36,365 nt of DNA from an uncultured Lachnoclostridium sp. (GCA_947565985.1 CANOID010000015.1:1-36365), one strand, 5' to 3'; shown: positions 15,782-24,956, numbered from the stretch's first letter. Program-made: numbers and translations. Notes: generated by a model from the sequence alone, not told the origin.

Positions 15782-16405
15782 TTATAAATTTAGAAATTCA
15801 AATGGATTTTTAGGGTCACTTTTTAAAAATTGCATAAGTAAATATTCTGCCCTAATAGTAACAAGCCCTGTCTGAAGTATTTCCTTAACTTTTTCTTTAT
15901 CTGCAATAATAACTTCTATGTCTTCTGTTGCTTCATTGCCTTTGTTAGAAGGCACTCCTGTAGCGTAACCATATACTGTAATATCACACTCATCCGCCAT
16001 ACCCTGACTTTGTATAAACGGTCTTTTAAGATAATCTGGATAATCTGTATAAGGTTCAAAGTCCATCCCTGTCTCCTCTTCAATCTCCCTTACCGCCGTC
16101 TGCCATGCAGTTTCACCTTCATCTATAAGCCCAGCCGGAAGCTCATAGACATAGTTATTAACAGGGTATCTGTACTGTTTCACAAGCACGATTTTAGATG
16201 TATCTTCTTTAAGCAGTGCATAAAAGACTGCACCTTCTGCCCAAAGCTTACCAGTCTGGCACATCAGCTCTCCATCTTGCCTTCGGGTAGCAAAATAATA
16301 TGAAAAATCATTGCCATTAATGTCAATCGCTTCTGCCTCATACATATTTAAAAATTTATTATTGGTCTGCTTTTTCCAACCTTTTACATGTTTGCGTTCT
16401 TTCAT
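15782..16405 (-). CDS. NUDIX hydrolase, ADP-ribose pyrophosphatase type
   Basis: The protein carries a perfect NUDIX box at residues 92-114, GLIDEGE, seven residues, then REIEEETGM. This is the catalytic Mg-binding loop. The [17 protein letters not shown] segment before it is typical of ADP-sugar pyrophosphatases (NudF-like), which split ADP-ribose to AMP and ribose 5-phosphate in the cytosol. The length of 207 fits. The substrate is inferred. It sits 20 bp after the YbaK-like gene and 26 bp before the binding-protein gene. Confidence 0.85.
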   Translation of the reverse strand: MKERKHVKGWKKQTNNKFLNMYEAEAIDINGNDFSYYFATRRQDGELMCQTGKLWAEGAVFYALLKEDTSKIVLVKQYRYPVNNYVYELPAGLIDEGETAWQTAVREIEEETGMDFEPYTDYPDYLKRPFIQSQGMADECDITVYGYATGVPSNKGNEATEDIEVIIADKEKVKEILQTGLVTIRAEYLLMQFLKSDPKNPFEFLNL

Positions 16406-16425
16406 AATTACAATACCTCCACATT

Positions 16426-16905
16426 TTAATGCAATATTACATCTGCATACTTTCCGCCTGTCACCTTAAGTAAATCATCTGGGTTAACAAAAATTTGCGT
16501 TCCAAGCCTTCCGCCGCTTATAATTATTTTGTCATATTTCTTTGCACTCTTATGTAGAAAAACAGGGTATTGCTTTTTCATGCCTATAGCAGTGCATCCA
16601 CCTCTGATATACCCTGTGACCTTGTTAATATCTTTTACATGAACCATTTCAATATTTTTTTCTCCTGCTGTACTTGCTGCTTGCTTCATATCAAGTTCCT
16701 CGGCAATAGGAATTACAAATACATAATATTGTTTGCTTTTTCCAATAACCACAAGAGTCTTAAATGTAATATCATAGTCTTGTCCAAGCATATCCGCTAT
16801 TGATTTACCATCTATAAAATTATCACATTCATATGTATTAATTTCATAGTCAATGTTATTCTTATCTAAAATCCTCATGGCATTTGTCTTTATTTCTTTT
16901 CTCAT
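16426..16905 (-). CDS. ybaK: YbaK/EbsC-type aminoacyl-tRNA deacylase
   Basis: The 159-residue protein belongs to the YbaK/EbsC family, which hydrolyses Cys-tRNA(Pro) made in error by prolyl-tRNA synthetase. It begins [20 protein letters not shown] and shows the core FKTLVV, the catalytic-lysine region [12 protein letters not shown] and the glycine-rich [15 protein letters not shown] chose ATG 16903-16905 by the family N-terminus; an ATG four codons earlier with an AGGAAA site is nearly as good. It is the third of five genes in the asparaginase operon. Confidence 0.85.
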   Translation of the reverse strand: MRKEIKTNAMRILDKNNIDYEINTYECDNFIDGKSIADMLGQDYDITFKTLVVIGKSKQYYVFVIPIAEELDMKQAASTAGEKNIEMVHVKDINKVTGYIRGGCTAIGMKKQYPVFLHKSAKKYDKIIISGGRLGTQIFVNPDDLLKVTGGKYADVILH

Positions 16906-16934
16906 AATATTCACCATTTTCCTGCCATCTGAAT

Positions 16935-17810
16935 TTATCCTTCAAGCCGTTCTAATGCCTTTAAAACTGACAGCCTTACTCTGTCCCTGTGCAATGGCTT
17001 TACAAGGTAATACATATAACTTTCTATAACTGTATATACATTAAAAGCACGTCCATCAAGCTTGAACTTATTATATCCCATCTGAGAATATTTTCCATAC
17101 AAATCTTCAACTGTAATAAAAGTTTCATTTCCTAAAAATTCATAAAAATCTCTGTTTATTGCTGGACACATAGGAAAATTAGCACTGTCAAATTCAAGCT
17201 GTGCTCTTGATACTTCCCTGTAATGCTTAGTACTATTTGGACACGAATCCATGCAAAAAGAATCCACAAGTATTTCGTATCTATCTCTATCAGTAAGTCT
17301 TGTAAGCAATTCTGTATTATTAAAAGACTTATCAAGTACTATAATATAATAATCCCTTTTTGCTTCTTTTTCAATCTCCTCCACTGTCTTTATCTCTCTT
17401 GTCGTAGAAAGGATTAGTTTATAATTTGGATAATTCTTTCTTATATAATCCTCTAAAAGCGGTGAATTTACTAAAACTTCATTCATTCCATTATCTGCAA
17501 GCTCTAGACACATATTACAGAATGTATCATATAGATGACGTTCTTCTAGCATCAAATTAGTAAAAGTAAACCTGCATGGTATTTTCCTGTCATTATATTC
17601 TTTAAGTACTGCTAAAACTTGCTCTTTGCGTGTATATCCATGACAGACTCTACCACCATTCCATAGAGAACCCGGAAAACATCCATATACGGCACCTATT
17701 TCTATATTGTCATAAAAACACTCAGTGTATTCGTTAAGCATATTTATAATTAATTCATTTAAAGCAAATTTATTGTAAAAATCTGGAAGATAAAACTTTA
17801 TTTTATCCAT
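16935..17810 (-). CDS. U32-peptidase-like protein of unknown function
   Basis: I do not firmly recognise this 291-residue protein. The pattern NEVLVNSPLLEDYIRKNYP, then KLILSTTREI, and VDSFCMDSCPNSTKHY with a following MCP resembles the TIM-barrel and cysteine-bearing parts of the U32 family, whose members UbiU/UbiV and relatives bind a [4Fe-4S] cluster. Four or more cysteines are conserved-looking (CMDSC, MCP, CHG). No signal peptide or membrane segment is seen. It is the second gene of the operon behind asparaginase (23 bp gap). A metabolic or RNA-modification role is possible. An SD site is not obvious. Confidence 0.45.
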   Translation of the reverse strand: MDKIKFYLPDFYNKFALNELIINMLNEYTECFYDNIEIGAVYGCFPGSLWNGGRVCHGYTRKEQVLAVLKEYNDRKIPCRFTFTNLMLEERHLYDTFCNMCLELADNGMNEVLVNSPLLEDYIRKNYPNYKLILSTTREIKTVEEIEKEAKRDYYIIVLDKSFNNTELLTRLTDRDRYEILVDSFCMDSCPNSTKHYREVSRAQLEFDSANFPMCPAINRDFYEFLGNETFITVEDLYGKYSQMGYNKFKLDGRAFNVYTVIESYMYYLVKPLHRDRVRLSVLKALERLEG

Positions 17811-17833
17811 TGTATCACACGCTCCAATCTTAT

Positions 17834-18883
17834 TTAATTGTTAGATAATAGTATATCGTCTGCTAATGGTTCTTGCATAACCCTTACAATCTCACTGGTA
17901 TTTTTATAATTTATAATACAAAGCCACAACTTTATATACATCGCTTCTGGTGATGTTACTGGAAGTACATAAAAACCATAATCTTTATAGCATCTTACAC
18001 TTTCATAACTAACTCCCAGACCTGCACCTGTTATAAATACTGGTATACCTTTAGAACAAGTATACTTAGAAAACTGTGAAAGACTAGGAAGCTTACTGCA
18101 CAATGTCCCTGAGTGATATGTGTAATGTAACACTGCTTTTACATCTTCACTAGGCAATGTATACTCCATTCCAGGATATGGATGTATAACTAATATATTA
18201 GAAGAACTGCTTCCTTTTGGCACACTAAAAATATTTGTCTGTTTCTGTTGGGCGGTATTAGCAGTATTATAAGCAAACTTATTATCATTATAATAAAATA
18301 TATCACCATCAAAATACCCATAATAAGAATTACATACACTGTAAACATCATCATTGTAAGCCTGATGCATAATTATTCTTGTTGCACGATGTATTTTCGG
18401 GCAGTCACCAGTATTACAATATGAAACAAATACACCTATACCCTTTTTCTGACAGATAAATTCCACTGCATAATAAAAATTATCCACCCCATTTGAACAT
18501 GGGTTTTCAAGTACATAATTTGCCGATACAATAACTATTGGAATTTTAGTATCTGCCATTATATAACCAGTAAATGCTGCAGTATATTGCAGAGTATCTG
18601 TACCATGTGTTATTATAATTCCGTCATACAAACTTTTATCAACTTTGTTTAAACACTCTGAAAGCAGCCTAAAATTGTAACAGGTAATATCTTCACTTAA
18701 AGTCTGGTAAGGACTTAATACATCAAATTCAATATTTCTAATATTACTGTCACTTTTATATTTTTTAGCACGCTTTTTATATAAACTAAGCAGTTTATAT
18801 AACTTAGTGCTATCAGGTGATACATAACTGCCACTTTCTGTACTGCCAATTGTACCGCCCGTAAAAATAACCAGAATTTTCAT
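17834..18883 (-). CDS. L-asparaginase family protein
   Basis: The enzyme hydrolyses L-asparagine to aspartate and ammonia. It has both threonine signatures: FTGGTIGST (7-15) with the nucleophile Thr11 and ITHGTDTLQY (91-100) with Thr95-Asp96. At 349 residues it has the usual two-domain length. No signal peptide is seen, so it is probably the cytosolic type I form. The C-terminal domain is divergent (FITGAGLGVSYESVRC), and a broader amidohydrolase substrate cannot be excluded. It leads a five-gene operon from a promoter at 18929-18957. A GGAGG site precedes the ATG. Confidence 0.85.
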   Translation of the reverse strand: MKILVIFTGGTIGSTESGSYVSPDSTKLYKLLSLYKKRAKKYKSDSNIRNIEFDVLSPYQTLSEDITCYNFRLLSECLNKVDKSLYDGIIITHGTDTLQYTAAFTGYIMADTKIPIVIVSANYVLENPCSNGVDNFYYAVEFICQKKGIGVFVSYCNTGDCPKIHRATRIIMHQAYNDDVYSVCNSYYGYFDGDIFYYNDNKFAYNTANTAQQKQTNIFSVPKGSSSSNILVIHPYPGMEYTLPSEDVKAVLHYTYHSGTLCSKLPSLSQFSKYTCSKGIPVFITGAGLGVSYESVRCYKDYGFYVLPVTSPEAMYIKLWLCIINYKNTSEIVRVMQEPLADDILLSNN

Positions 18884-18928
18884 AGATTACCTCCATACAG
18901 TTTCTATATCTGGTATATCCAAATTAGA

Positions 18929-18957
18929 ATAATATTAAAACTAGAAATAAAATGCAA
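18929..18957 (-). promoter_or_regulatory. Promoter of the asparaginase operon
   Basis: On the minus strand TTGCAT (18952-18957) is 17 bp from TATTAT (18929-18934). Confidence 0.65.
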
Positions 18958-19085
18958 TGATGATATACTACCATATTATTTTAGACGGCACAAGGCACAT
19001 CTGTTTTTTTATGATTTTATTGGTTATAATATATTTTATAAATAGTTCTTATATTTAACAAATTCTTTTTTTACTTTACAAAATA

Positions 19086-19114
19086 TTTACGAATACTTGT
19101 AAGTATGATATAAT
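19086..19114 (+). promoter_or_regulatory. Promoter with operator-like dyad before the OPT operon
   Basis: TTTACG (19086-19091), a 17-bp spacer and a perfect TATAAT (19109-19114). The spacer contains the dyad ATACTTGTAAGTAT (19093-19106), six perfect pairs around GT. A repressor bound there would block RNA polymerase. Confidence 0.6.
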
Positions 19115-19172
19115 TTAGTAACAGTAAATTCGCTTTGTATACAATATTTATTACTGAAAAGAGGTAGAATTA

Positions 19173-21077
19173 ATGAAAAATGACAACACTTTTAAACCGT
19201 ATATTCCGGCAGATAAAGTTATGCCTGAATCTACAATCACCGCCATAATACTAGGAGCAATACTTGCTGTTGTATTTGGTGGTGCAAATGCTTATCTTGG
19301 TTTGCGTGTGGGCATGACAGTGTCAGCGTCTATTCCTGCCGCAGTTGTTTCTATGGGTATTATTCGACAAATTTTACAAAAAAACTCCATACTTGAAAAT
19401 AATATGGTTCAAACTATTGGCTCCGCTGGTGAGTCACTTGCGGCGGGTGCCATCTTTACCCTGCCAGCATTGTTTATGTGGGCAGAAGAAGACCCAGCTA
19501 TATCAGCTCCAAACTTTTTTGAAATTGCAGCTATTACAATTTGTGGAGGTTTGCTTGGTGTACTTTTCATGGTACCTCTTCGGACTGCATTAATTGTTGA
19601 AGAACACGGTGTACTTCCATTTCCTGAAGGAACAGCCTGTGCGGAGGTACTTCTTGCTGGTGAAACAGGCGGCTCTAAATCAAAAATTGTCTTTTCGGGA
19701 CTTGGTATTTCAGCAATTTATAAGTTTATTGCTGATGGATTGTGCCTTTTTAATTCAGAAGCCACTTGGAAAGTTAAGTCACTTAAAGGTGCAGGATTTG
19801 GAATTGATGTACTGCCCGCTCTTGCTGGTGTAGGATATATCTGTGGATTACAAATATCAGGCTATATGTTTGCTGGTGGTATAATTGCGTGGTTTGTACT
19901 TATGCCATTTATTTCCTTGTTTGGTGCAGGCACAATAATTGCACCTGCTGATAAACTAATTAGTGAAATGACAACAGACCAAGTATGGGGCAGTTATATA
20001 CGTTATGTCGGTGCTGGTGCAGTAGCAGCAGGTGGTATTATAAGCCTTTTAAAAACACTACCAACAATAGTCAAAACATTTCGCAAAGCAATACAGGGCT
20101 TTGGACATAAAGAATCAGAACAACTTCGTACAAATAAAGACTTGCCTATGCCATTTGTGCTTGGTGGTGCTTTAACTATTGCTGTTATAATATGGGTTTT
20201 GCCATCTGTGCCAATCAGCTTACTTGGTGCTTTAATTATTGTTATATTTGGCTTCTTCTTTGCCACTGTGTCAAGCCGTATGGTTGGACTTGTTGGCTCA
20301 TCCAACAACCCAGTATCTGGAATGGCTATAGCAACACTTCTTATAGCAACTGCACTTTTAAAAGCTACAGGTACTACAGGATATAAAGGTATGGCATCAG
20401 CTATATGTATTGGTACTGTCATATGCATCGTCGCTGCAATGGCAGGTGACACTTCACAGGATTTGAAGACAGGCTATATTGTAGGTGCTACTCCTATGCG
20501 CCAGCAGATTGGTGAGTTATTTGGTGCTGTCATTTCAGGTCTTGCCATAGGTGGTGTAATGTATCTTCTAAATGCTGCATGGAAATTTGGCTCTAATGAG
20601 CTTCCTGCCCCACAGGCATCGCTTATGAAACTTGTAGTAGAAGGTGTAATGGGTGGTTCTCTTCCATGGGGACTGGTATTTTGTGGTGTAGGACTTGCAA
20701 TAGCAATAGAAATACTTGGGCTTCCAATACTGCCTGTTGCTATTGGTCTTTATCTTCCAATATATCTATCTACCCCTATATTCTTAGGCGGTCTTATTCG
20801 ATGGTTTATAGAAAACAAGAAGAAATGCAGTTCTGAAGAAGAACGTAAAGGATTTATTGATAACGGTGTACTCTACAGCTCGGGACTTATAGCTGGTGAA
20901 GGGATTATAGGTATATTACTTGCTATACTTGCAATTATACCATTTAAAGATGGTTCATTTGCAGATTATATCGACCTTGGCGGAATATTAGGTAATACAG
21001 GTAGTATTATTTTCTTTGCACTCCTACTTATATCACTAATCTTCTTCTCTTTACAAAAAGAAAAAACAAAGATTTAA
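19173..21077 (+). CDS. OPT family oligopeptide transporter
   Basis: The 634-residue membrane protein has about 15 hydrophobic segments and the OPT marks GGANAYLGLRVGMTVSASIP near the N-terminus, PFPEGTACAEVLLAGE (about 149-164) and GDTSQDLKTGYIVGATPMRQ (about 427-446). Bacterial members of this type import small peptides, driven by ions. The next two genes encode a PqqD-fold protein and the dipeptidase PepD, in the same direction with short gaps, so import and cleavage of peptides are probably co-regulated. An AAGAGG site precedes the ATG. Confidence 0.93.
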   Translation: MKNDNTFKPYIPADKVMPESTITAIILGAILAVVFGGANAYLGLRVGMTVSASIPAAVVSMGIIRQILQKNSILENNMVQTIGSAGESLAAGAIFTLPALFMWAEEDPAISAPNFFEIAAITICGGLLGVLFMVPLRTALIVEEHGVLPFPEGTACAEVLLAGETGGSKSKIVFSGLGISAIYKFIADGLCLFNSEATWKVKSLKGAGFGIDVLPALAGVGYICGLQISGYMFAGGIIAWFVLMPFISLFGAGTIIAPADKLISEMTTDQVWGSYIRYVGAGAVAAGGIISLLKTLPTIVKTFRKAIQGFGHKESEQLRTNKDLPMPFVLGGALTIAVIIWVLPSVPISLLGALIIVIFGFFFATVSSRMVGLVGSSNNPVSGMAIATLLIATALLKATGTTGYKGMASAICIGTVICIVAAMAGDTSQDLKTGYIVGATPMRQQIGELFGAVISGLAIGGVMYLLNAAWKFGSNELPAPQASLMKLVVEGVMGGSLPWGLVFCGVGLAIAIEILGLPILPVAIGLYLPIYLSTPIFLGGLIRWFIENKKKCSSEEERKGFIDNGVLYSSGLIAGEGIIGILLAILAIIPFKDGSFADYIDLGGILGNTGSIIFFALLLISLIFFSLQKEKTKI

Positions 21078-21109
21078 TCTAATTTATTATAGAAAGGTAT
21101 CTGTATACA

Positions 21110-21463
21110 ATGGCGGCAAAAAAAGTTAAAAAAATATCACAAAATTACATGGACACAATAATGTGCCATAACCCTATATACAAGTGGTCTGTGGATGATG
21201 ATGGCATAGTGGTAATAGATGTTGAACACACAGGAATACACCATAAAATAGCACAGAAATTTTTCCATAAACCCAAAACAAGCCATATTTCACTTGACAA
21301 ATATGGCTCTAGGTTGTGGGAAGCAATTGATGGCAATAAAACAGTCTATGACATTTTAAATATTATGTCAGAATCATTTCCAGATGAAAAGAATACTATG
21401 TTAAATCGTGTCATTGCATTTATGGCGACCTTGCAGAATAATAAATTTATAAAGGAGTTATAA
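21110..21463 (+). CDS. PqqD-fold protein without an associated RiPP maturase
   Basis: This 117-residue protein has the C-terminal winged-helix pattern of PqqD: DKYGSRLWEAIDGNKTVYDI followed by a helix that ends MATLQNNKFIKEL. PqqD proteins and domains bind ribosomal precursor peptides and hand them to radical SAM or other enzymes. Here there is no precursor peptide, radical SAM maturase or protease-exporter. Instead the gene sits 32 bp after an OPT peptide transporter and 2 bp before PepD, so its translation is probably coupled to PepD. It may bind imported peptides or act on a substrate encoded elsewhere. An additional 40-residue N-terminal part with MCHNPIYKWSVDDDGIVV resembles the first PqqD strands. 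Confidence 0.75.
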   Translation: MAAKKVKKISQNYMDTIMCHNPIYKWSVDDDGIVVIDVEHTGIHHKIAQKFFHKPKTSHISLDKYGSRLWEAIDGNKTVYDILNIMSESFPDEKNTMLNRVIAFMATLQNNKFIKEL

Positions 21464-21465
21464 AT

Positions 21466-22920
21466 ATGGGTATTTTATCAGATTTAGAACCAGCATCAGT
21501 CTTTAAATATTTTGAAGAAATATGCAGTATTCCACATGGCTCTGGCAATACAGATGCAATAAGCAACTTCTGTGTTTCATTTGCAAAAGGGCATGGTCTA
21601 GATTTTATTAAAGATAAAAAGAACAATGTAATAATATGGAAAAAAGGTACTAAAGGATATGAAAATTCTCCTTCTGTAATAATACAGGGGCATTTAGATA
21701 TGGTATGCGAAAAAGAAGCATGGTGTAATATTGATTTTGAAAAAGATGGATTAGAGCTTCAACTGGAAAATAACAGTGTTTCTGCTAAAGGCACAACACT
21801 TGGAGCAGATGATGGCATTGCAATAGCATATGCACTTGCCATACTTGAATCTGACAGTATACCACATCCTCCACTTGAAGTAATTTTTACAGTTGATGAA
21901 GAAATTGGAATGTTTGGTGCAGCAGCAATTGACTGCACTTCATTAAAATCACGTACTATGCTTAATATTGACTCAGAACAAGAGGGGTACTTACTTGTAA
22001 GCTGTGCTGGAGGTATCACTGTTACTGCCCATATTCCAATAAAAAAAGAAACTATAACTGGCATACCTGCTACAATCAATATAGATAGTCTTAAAGGCGG
22101 TCATTCTGGTGTTGAAATAGACAAAGGACGAGCAAACTCAAATATGCTTATGGGAAGGACTCTCTATGCGGTTTCAAAACAGTTTTCATTTAATATACTG
22201 TCAATAAATGGAGGTATGAAAGACAATGCAATACCACGTGAAACAACTGCAGAGCTTGTATTTACTGATATGACTGATATTTTGGAAGTAACAAAGTATT
22301 TAAAAAAGCTAAACCAAGTATATTCCAATGAATACCTTAATACAGACCCAGATATAAAATTAACACTTACAGAAGGTACTAAAAAAGATATATACTATGC
22401 TTTTAACAGTGAAACTACATCCAAAGTTATAACTGCACTTGTAAACCTCCCTAATGGTATACAGCGTATGAGCTATGATATAGAAGGGCTTGTTCAAACT
22501 TCCCTCAATCTTGGCACACTAAAAACTTCTGACAGTGAAGTATGCTGCAACTACTCTATACGAAGCAGCATAGGCACTGAAAAAGAAGAACTTACAAACC
22601 GTATAGAATGTCTAATAAAAGCACTTGGCGGTACTATCTCCCATGGAGGTGATTATCCTGCATGGGAATATAGACAAGATTCGCCACTAAGAAACCTTAT
22701 GTCAGAAATATACAAAGAAAAATATGGAAAAGAACCTGTTATTCAAGCAATCCATGCAGGTCTTGAATGTGGGCTTTTTGCTGATAAACTAAAGGGGCTT
22801 GACTGTATATCTTATGGACCTAACCTCTACAATATTCACACACCGCAGGAAACCATGGATGTGGAAAGCGTACGCAGAACATGGGAATACACACTTGAAA
22901 TTCTTAAACGCTTAAAATAG
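21466..22920 (+). CDS. pepD: Aminoacyl-histidine dipeptidase (M20 family)
   Basis: PepD cleaves Xaa-His and other dipeptides in the cytosol. The di-zinc site is clear: His76 and Asp78 (QGHLDMV), Asp115 (GADDG), catalytic base Glu145 and ligand Glu146 (VDEEIGMFGA), and a late His in IHAGLECGLF. The 484-residue length and the inserted dimerisation domain fit PepD, not PepT. The ATG follows a GGAG site that lies within the end of the PqqD gene. It completes the peptide import-and-cleavage operon. It converges on pncA with a 4-bp gap and I see no hairpin between them. Confidence 0.95.
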   Translation: MGILSDLEPASVFKYFEEICSIPHGSGNTDAISNFCVSFAKGHGLDFIKDKKNNVIIWKKGTKGYENSPSVIIQGHLDMVCEKEAWCNIDFEKDGLELQLENNSVSAKGTTLGADDGIAIAYALAILESDSIPHPPLEVIFTVDEEIGMFGAAAIDCTSLKSRTMLNIDSEQEGYLLVSCAGGITVTAHIPIKKETITGIPATINIDSLKGGHSGVEIDKGRANSNMLMGRTLYAVSKQFSFNILSINGGMKDNAIPRETTAELVFTDMTDILEVTKYLKKLNQVYSNEYLNTDPDIKLTLTEGTKKDIYYAFNSETTSKVITALVNLPNGIQRMSYDIEGLVQTSLNLGTLKTSDSEVCCNYSIRSSIGTEKEELTNRIECLIKALGGTISHGGDYPAWEYRQDSPLRNLMSEIYKEKYGKEPVIQAIHAGLECGLFADKLKGLDCISYGPNLYNIHTPQETMDVESVRRTWEYTLEILKRLK

Positions 22921-22924
22921 CCAT

Positions 22925-23443
22925 CTATAATTGTGTCGGATAAATATTTATCTGGCACATTTTCATTGCCTCAATTGCATTGTTATGTGACTGTGGTGTA
23001 ACTCCCGCACAACATGACACATCTACAGAGATATCTTTCTCTGGGAAGAAAGCCTTTAATAACAGGGCATTAGAAATCACACAGATATCAGTACACAGCC
23101 CAACTAATTCTATTTTATCACAGTTTTTAACTTCTTCTGGCAGCTTTACACTTCCAAAAGTATTTTTTTCAATAACATTAACTGCATATTCTTTTAATTG
23201 AGGTATAATCTCCCAACCATTGCTTCCCTTTATACAGTGTTCTACAGGAAGTTTTTTTCCCTCAGATGTACTTAAATAATTACTGTAATGAGTATCCTTT
23301 GTAAATATTATACATTCATTATTTTTAATCGCAGACTTTACTTTATTTACCACAGTTGGTACAATCTGCCCTGCTTCTTTAGTCCCCAACGTACCATCCA
23401 CAAAATCGTTCTGCATATCAACAACAATAAGAGCCTTACTCAT
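22925..23443 (-). CDS. pncA: Nicotinamidase / isochorismatase family hydrolase
   Basis: The enzyme converts nicotinamide to nicotinate for NAD salvage. The triad Asp9 (VVDMQNDF), Lys93 (IEKNTFGS) and Cys121 (GLCTDICVISN) is in place, as are likely metal ligands Asp50, His52 (KDTHYSNYL) and His69. The 172-residue length is normal. GGAGGTAG lies before the ATG. The window also encodes de novo NAD synthesis (nadABC), so both routes to nicotinate mononucleotide are represented. It has its own promoter, divergent from the FliD-like gene. Confidence 0.9.
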   Translation of the reverse strand: MSKALIVVDMQNDFVDGTLGTKEAGQIVPTVVNKVKSAIKNNECIIFTKDTHYSNYLSTSEGKKLPVEHCIKGSNGWEIIPQLKEYAVNVIEKNTFGSVKLPEEVKNCDKIELVGLCTDICVISNALLLKAFFPEKDISVDVSCCAGVTPQSHNNAIEAMKMCQINIYPTQL

Positions 23444-23479
23444 GGTCTACCTACCTCCTAATAAAAATATATTTACTTA

Positions 23480-23508
23480 AGTATAAGCATTTTACACAAA
23501 TAAAACAA
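23480..23508 (-). promoter_or_regulatory. Promoter of pncA
   Basis: On the minus strand TTGTTT (23503-23508) lies 17 bp from TATACT (23480-23485). Confidence 0.6.
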
Positions 23509-23526
23509 TAGAAAAAAACTATCTAT

Positions 23527-23553
23527 TAAGATTATATCTATTAGAGCCGATAA
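23527..23553 (+). promoter_or_regulatory. SigmaD (sigma28)-type flagellar promoter
   Basis: TAAG (23527-23530), 15 bases, then GCCGATAA (23546-23553). The consensus for the flagellar sigma factor of Bacillus and relatives is TAAA-N15-GCCGATAT. The predicted start near 23560 would leave a leader of only about 14 nt, just enough to include the GGAGG site at 23562. Confidence 0.65.
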
Positions 23554-23573
23554 ATAATTAAGGAGGTGTAAAT

Positions 23574-24164
23574 ATGGCAATAAATGTTACTTCAAGTGCA
23601 ACAAGCTATAACTTTATACTTAGAAATTACTATTCCAAAAACCGTGGTGCTGCCAAAACAGTTACCCGTGGAAATATTAAAGACAGTGAGTTAGTAACTG
23701 CAGATTCAGACGCACTTTCAAAAATTTCAAAAACACTGCGCAATTTAGAATATTCATCTGACAATGGAGTTGGAATTTACAACAATGTAAAAGCATTTAC
23801 AGAGACATATAATAATCTTATATCAAGTTCAAGCAGTTCTGTTTCATATGATATCAACCATCCTAATAAACTTCTTAAAAACCTTATTAAAAGCAAAAAG
23901 GATGAATTAGAAGAAATAGGTATATCTGTATCTGCTTCTGGAAAACTTACACTTAAAAAAGAAACTCTGCTCCAGAGTTCACCTAAAAAGATATCAGGTA
24001 TATTTTCTTCAGACAGTGAATTTACAAAGAAAGTGAAATACTACTCAGGAAAGATATATAAAGCGTCTAATAGTATTAATCTTTCAGCCGCTGGTGCATC
24101 TAGCACCACTCCAAATAACAGTAGTAATGGCAAAACAACTTCGGCTTTTAACGCAATAGTATAA
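23574..24164 (+). CDS. FliD C-terminal-like protein, flagella-associated candidate
   Basis: The 196-residue protein resembles the C-terminal part of the flagellar cap protein FliD: an FTETYNNLISS helix, then KKDELEEIGISVSASGKLTL and KETLLQSSPKKISGIFSSDS. In FliD these are the YN-li, IGI-G-L-lD and L-P--v--lF landmarks. The N-terminal coiled coil and D2/D3 domains of FliD are missing, and the tail is Ser/Asn/Thr-rich. A sigmaD-type promoter lies directly upstream. I infer a flagellar accessory, such as a minor cap or filament-associated protein; no signal peptide is seen, as expected for flagellar export substrates. GGAGG lies before the ATG. Confidence 0.6.
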   Translation: MAINVTSSATSYNFILRNYYSKNRGAAKTVTRGNIKDSELVTADSDALSKISKTLRNLEYSSDNGVGIYNNVKAFTETYNNLISSSSSSVSYDINHPNKLLKNLIKSKKDELEEIGISVSASGKLTLKKETLLQSSPKKISGIFSSDSEFTKKVKYYSGKIYKASNSINLSAAGASSTTPNNSSNGKTTSAFNAIV

Positions 24165-24169
24165 CTTAA

Positions 24170-24207
24170 AATATTCCATCTGTAAATTGCAGATGGAATA
24201 TTTTTTT
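24170..24207 (+). terminator. Terminator between the FliD-like gene and rplA
   Basis: AATATTCCATCTG (24170-24182) pairs perfectly with CAGATGGAATATT (24190-24202), followed by T residues. It can also serve rplA on the minus strand, where TTTT follows. Confidence 0.9.
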
Positions 24208-24249
24208 CCGTTACTTATATTTTATATAGAATATATATAGAAACTTTAT

Positions 24250-24942
24250 TTAGATAAACTTAGCAGCATTTACCTTTACACCAGGACCCATTGTACTTGC
24301 AAGAGTAACGCTTCTGTAGTACTGACCTTTTGCTGATGCAGGTTTAGCCTTTGTGATAGCAGCAGCCAAAGCATTAATATTTTCAATAAGCTGTTCTTCT
24401 GTAAATGAAACTTTTCCTACAGGGCAATGGATGATATTTGACTTATCAAGCCTGTACTCAATTTTACCAGCCTTAATATCATTGACAGCCTTTGTAACAT
24501 CCATTGTAACTGTACCAGCTTTAGGGTTTGGCATTAAGCCTTTTGGACCAAGTACACGTCCAAGTCGTCCTACAATGCCCATCATATCAGGTGTAGCAAC
24601 TACAACGTCAAAATCTAACCATCCATCATTCTGGATTTTAGGAACAAGCTCATCGCCACCTGCATAGTCAGCACCCGCTGCTAAAGCTTCATCTACCTTA
24701 TCTCCTTTAGCAAATACAAGCACTCTCACTTTTTTTCCAGTACCATGTGGCAATACAACTGCACCACGTACCTGCTGGTCTGCATGACGACCATCAACAC
24801 CAAGCCTGAAATGTGCTTCTACTGTCTCATCAAACTTTGCAACTGCAGTCTTCTTAATTAAATCTACAGCTTCCGAAACTTCATACTGCTTTGTTCTGTC
24901 AACTAACTTAGCAGCTTCTACATATTTCTTTCCTCTTTTCAT
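24250..24942 (-). CDS. rplA: 50S ribosomal protein L1
   Basis: L1 forms the mobile stalk of the 50S subunit that helps release deacylated tRNA, and it can repress its own mRNA. The 230-residue protein shows the hallmarks [21 protein letters not shown] and the N-terminal [16 protein letters not shown]. It is the last gene of rpmG-secE-nusG-rplK-rplA, with 100 bp between rplK and rplA that hold a possible L1-binding hairpin. GGAGG precedes the ATG. Confidence 0.98.
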   Translation of the reverse strand: MKRGKKYVEAAKLVDRTKQYEVSEAVDLIKKTAVAKFDETVEAHFRLGVDGRHADQQVRGAVVLPHGTGKKVRVLVFAKGDKVDEALAAGADYAGGDELVPKIQNDGWLDFDVVVATPDMMGIVGRLGRVLGPKGLMPNPKAGTVTMDVTKAVNDIKAGKIEYRLDKSNIIHCPVGKVSFTEEQLIENINALAAAITKAKPASAKGQYYRSVTLASTMGPGVKVNAAKFI

Positions 24943-24956
24943 AATATAACCTCCTA

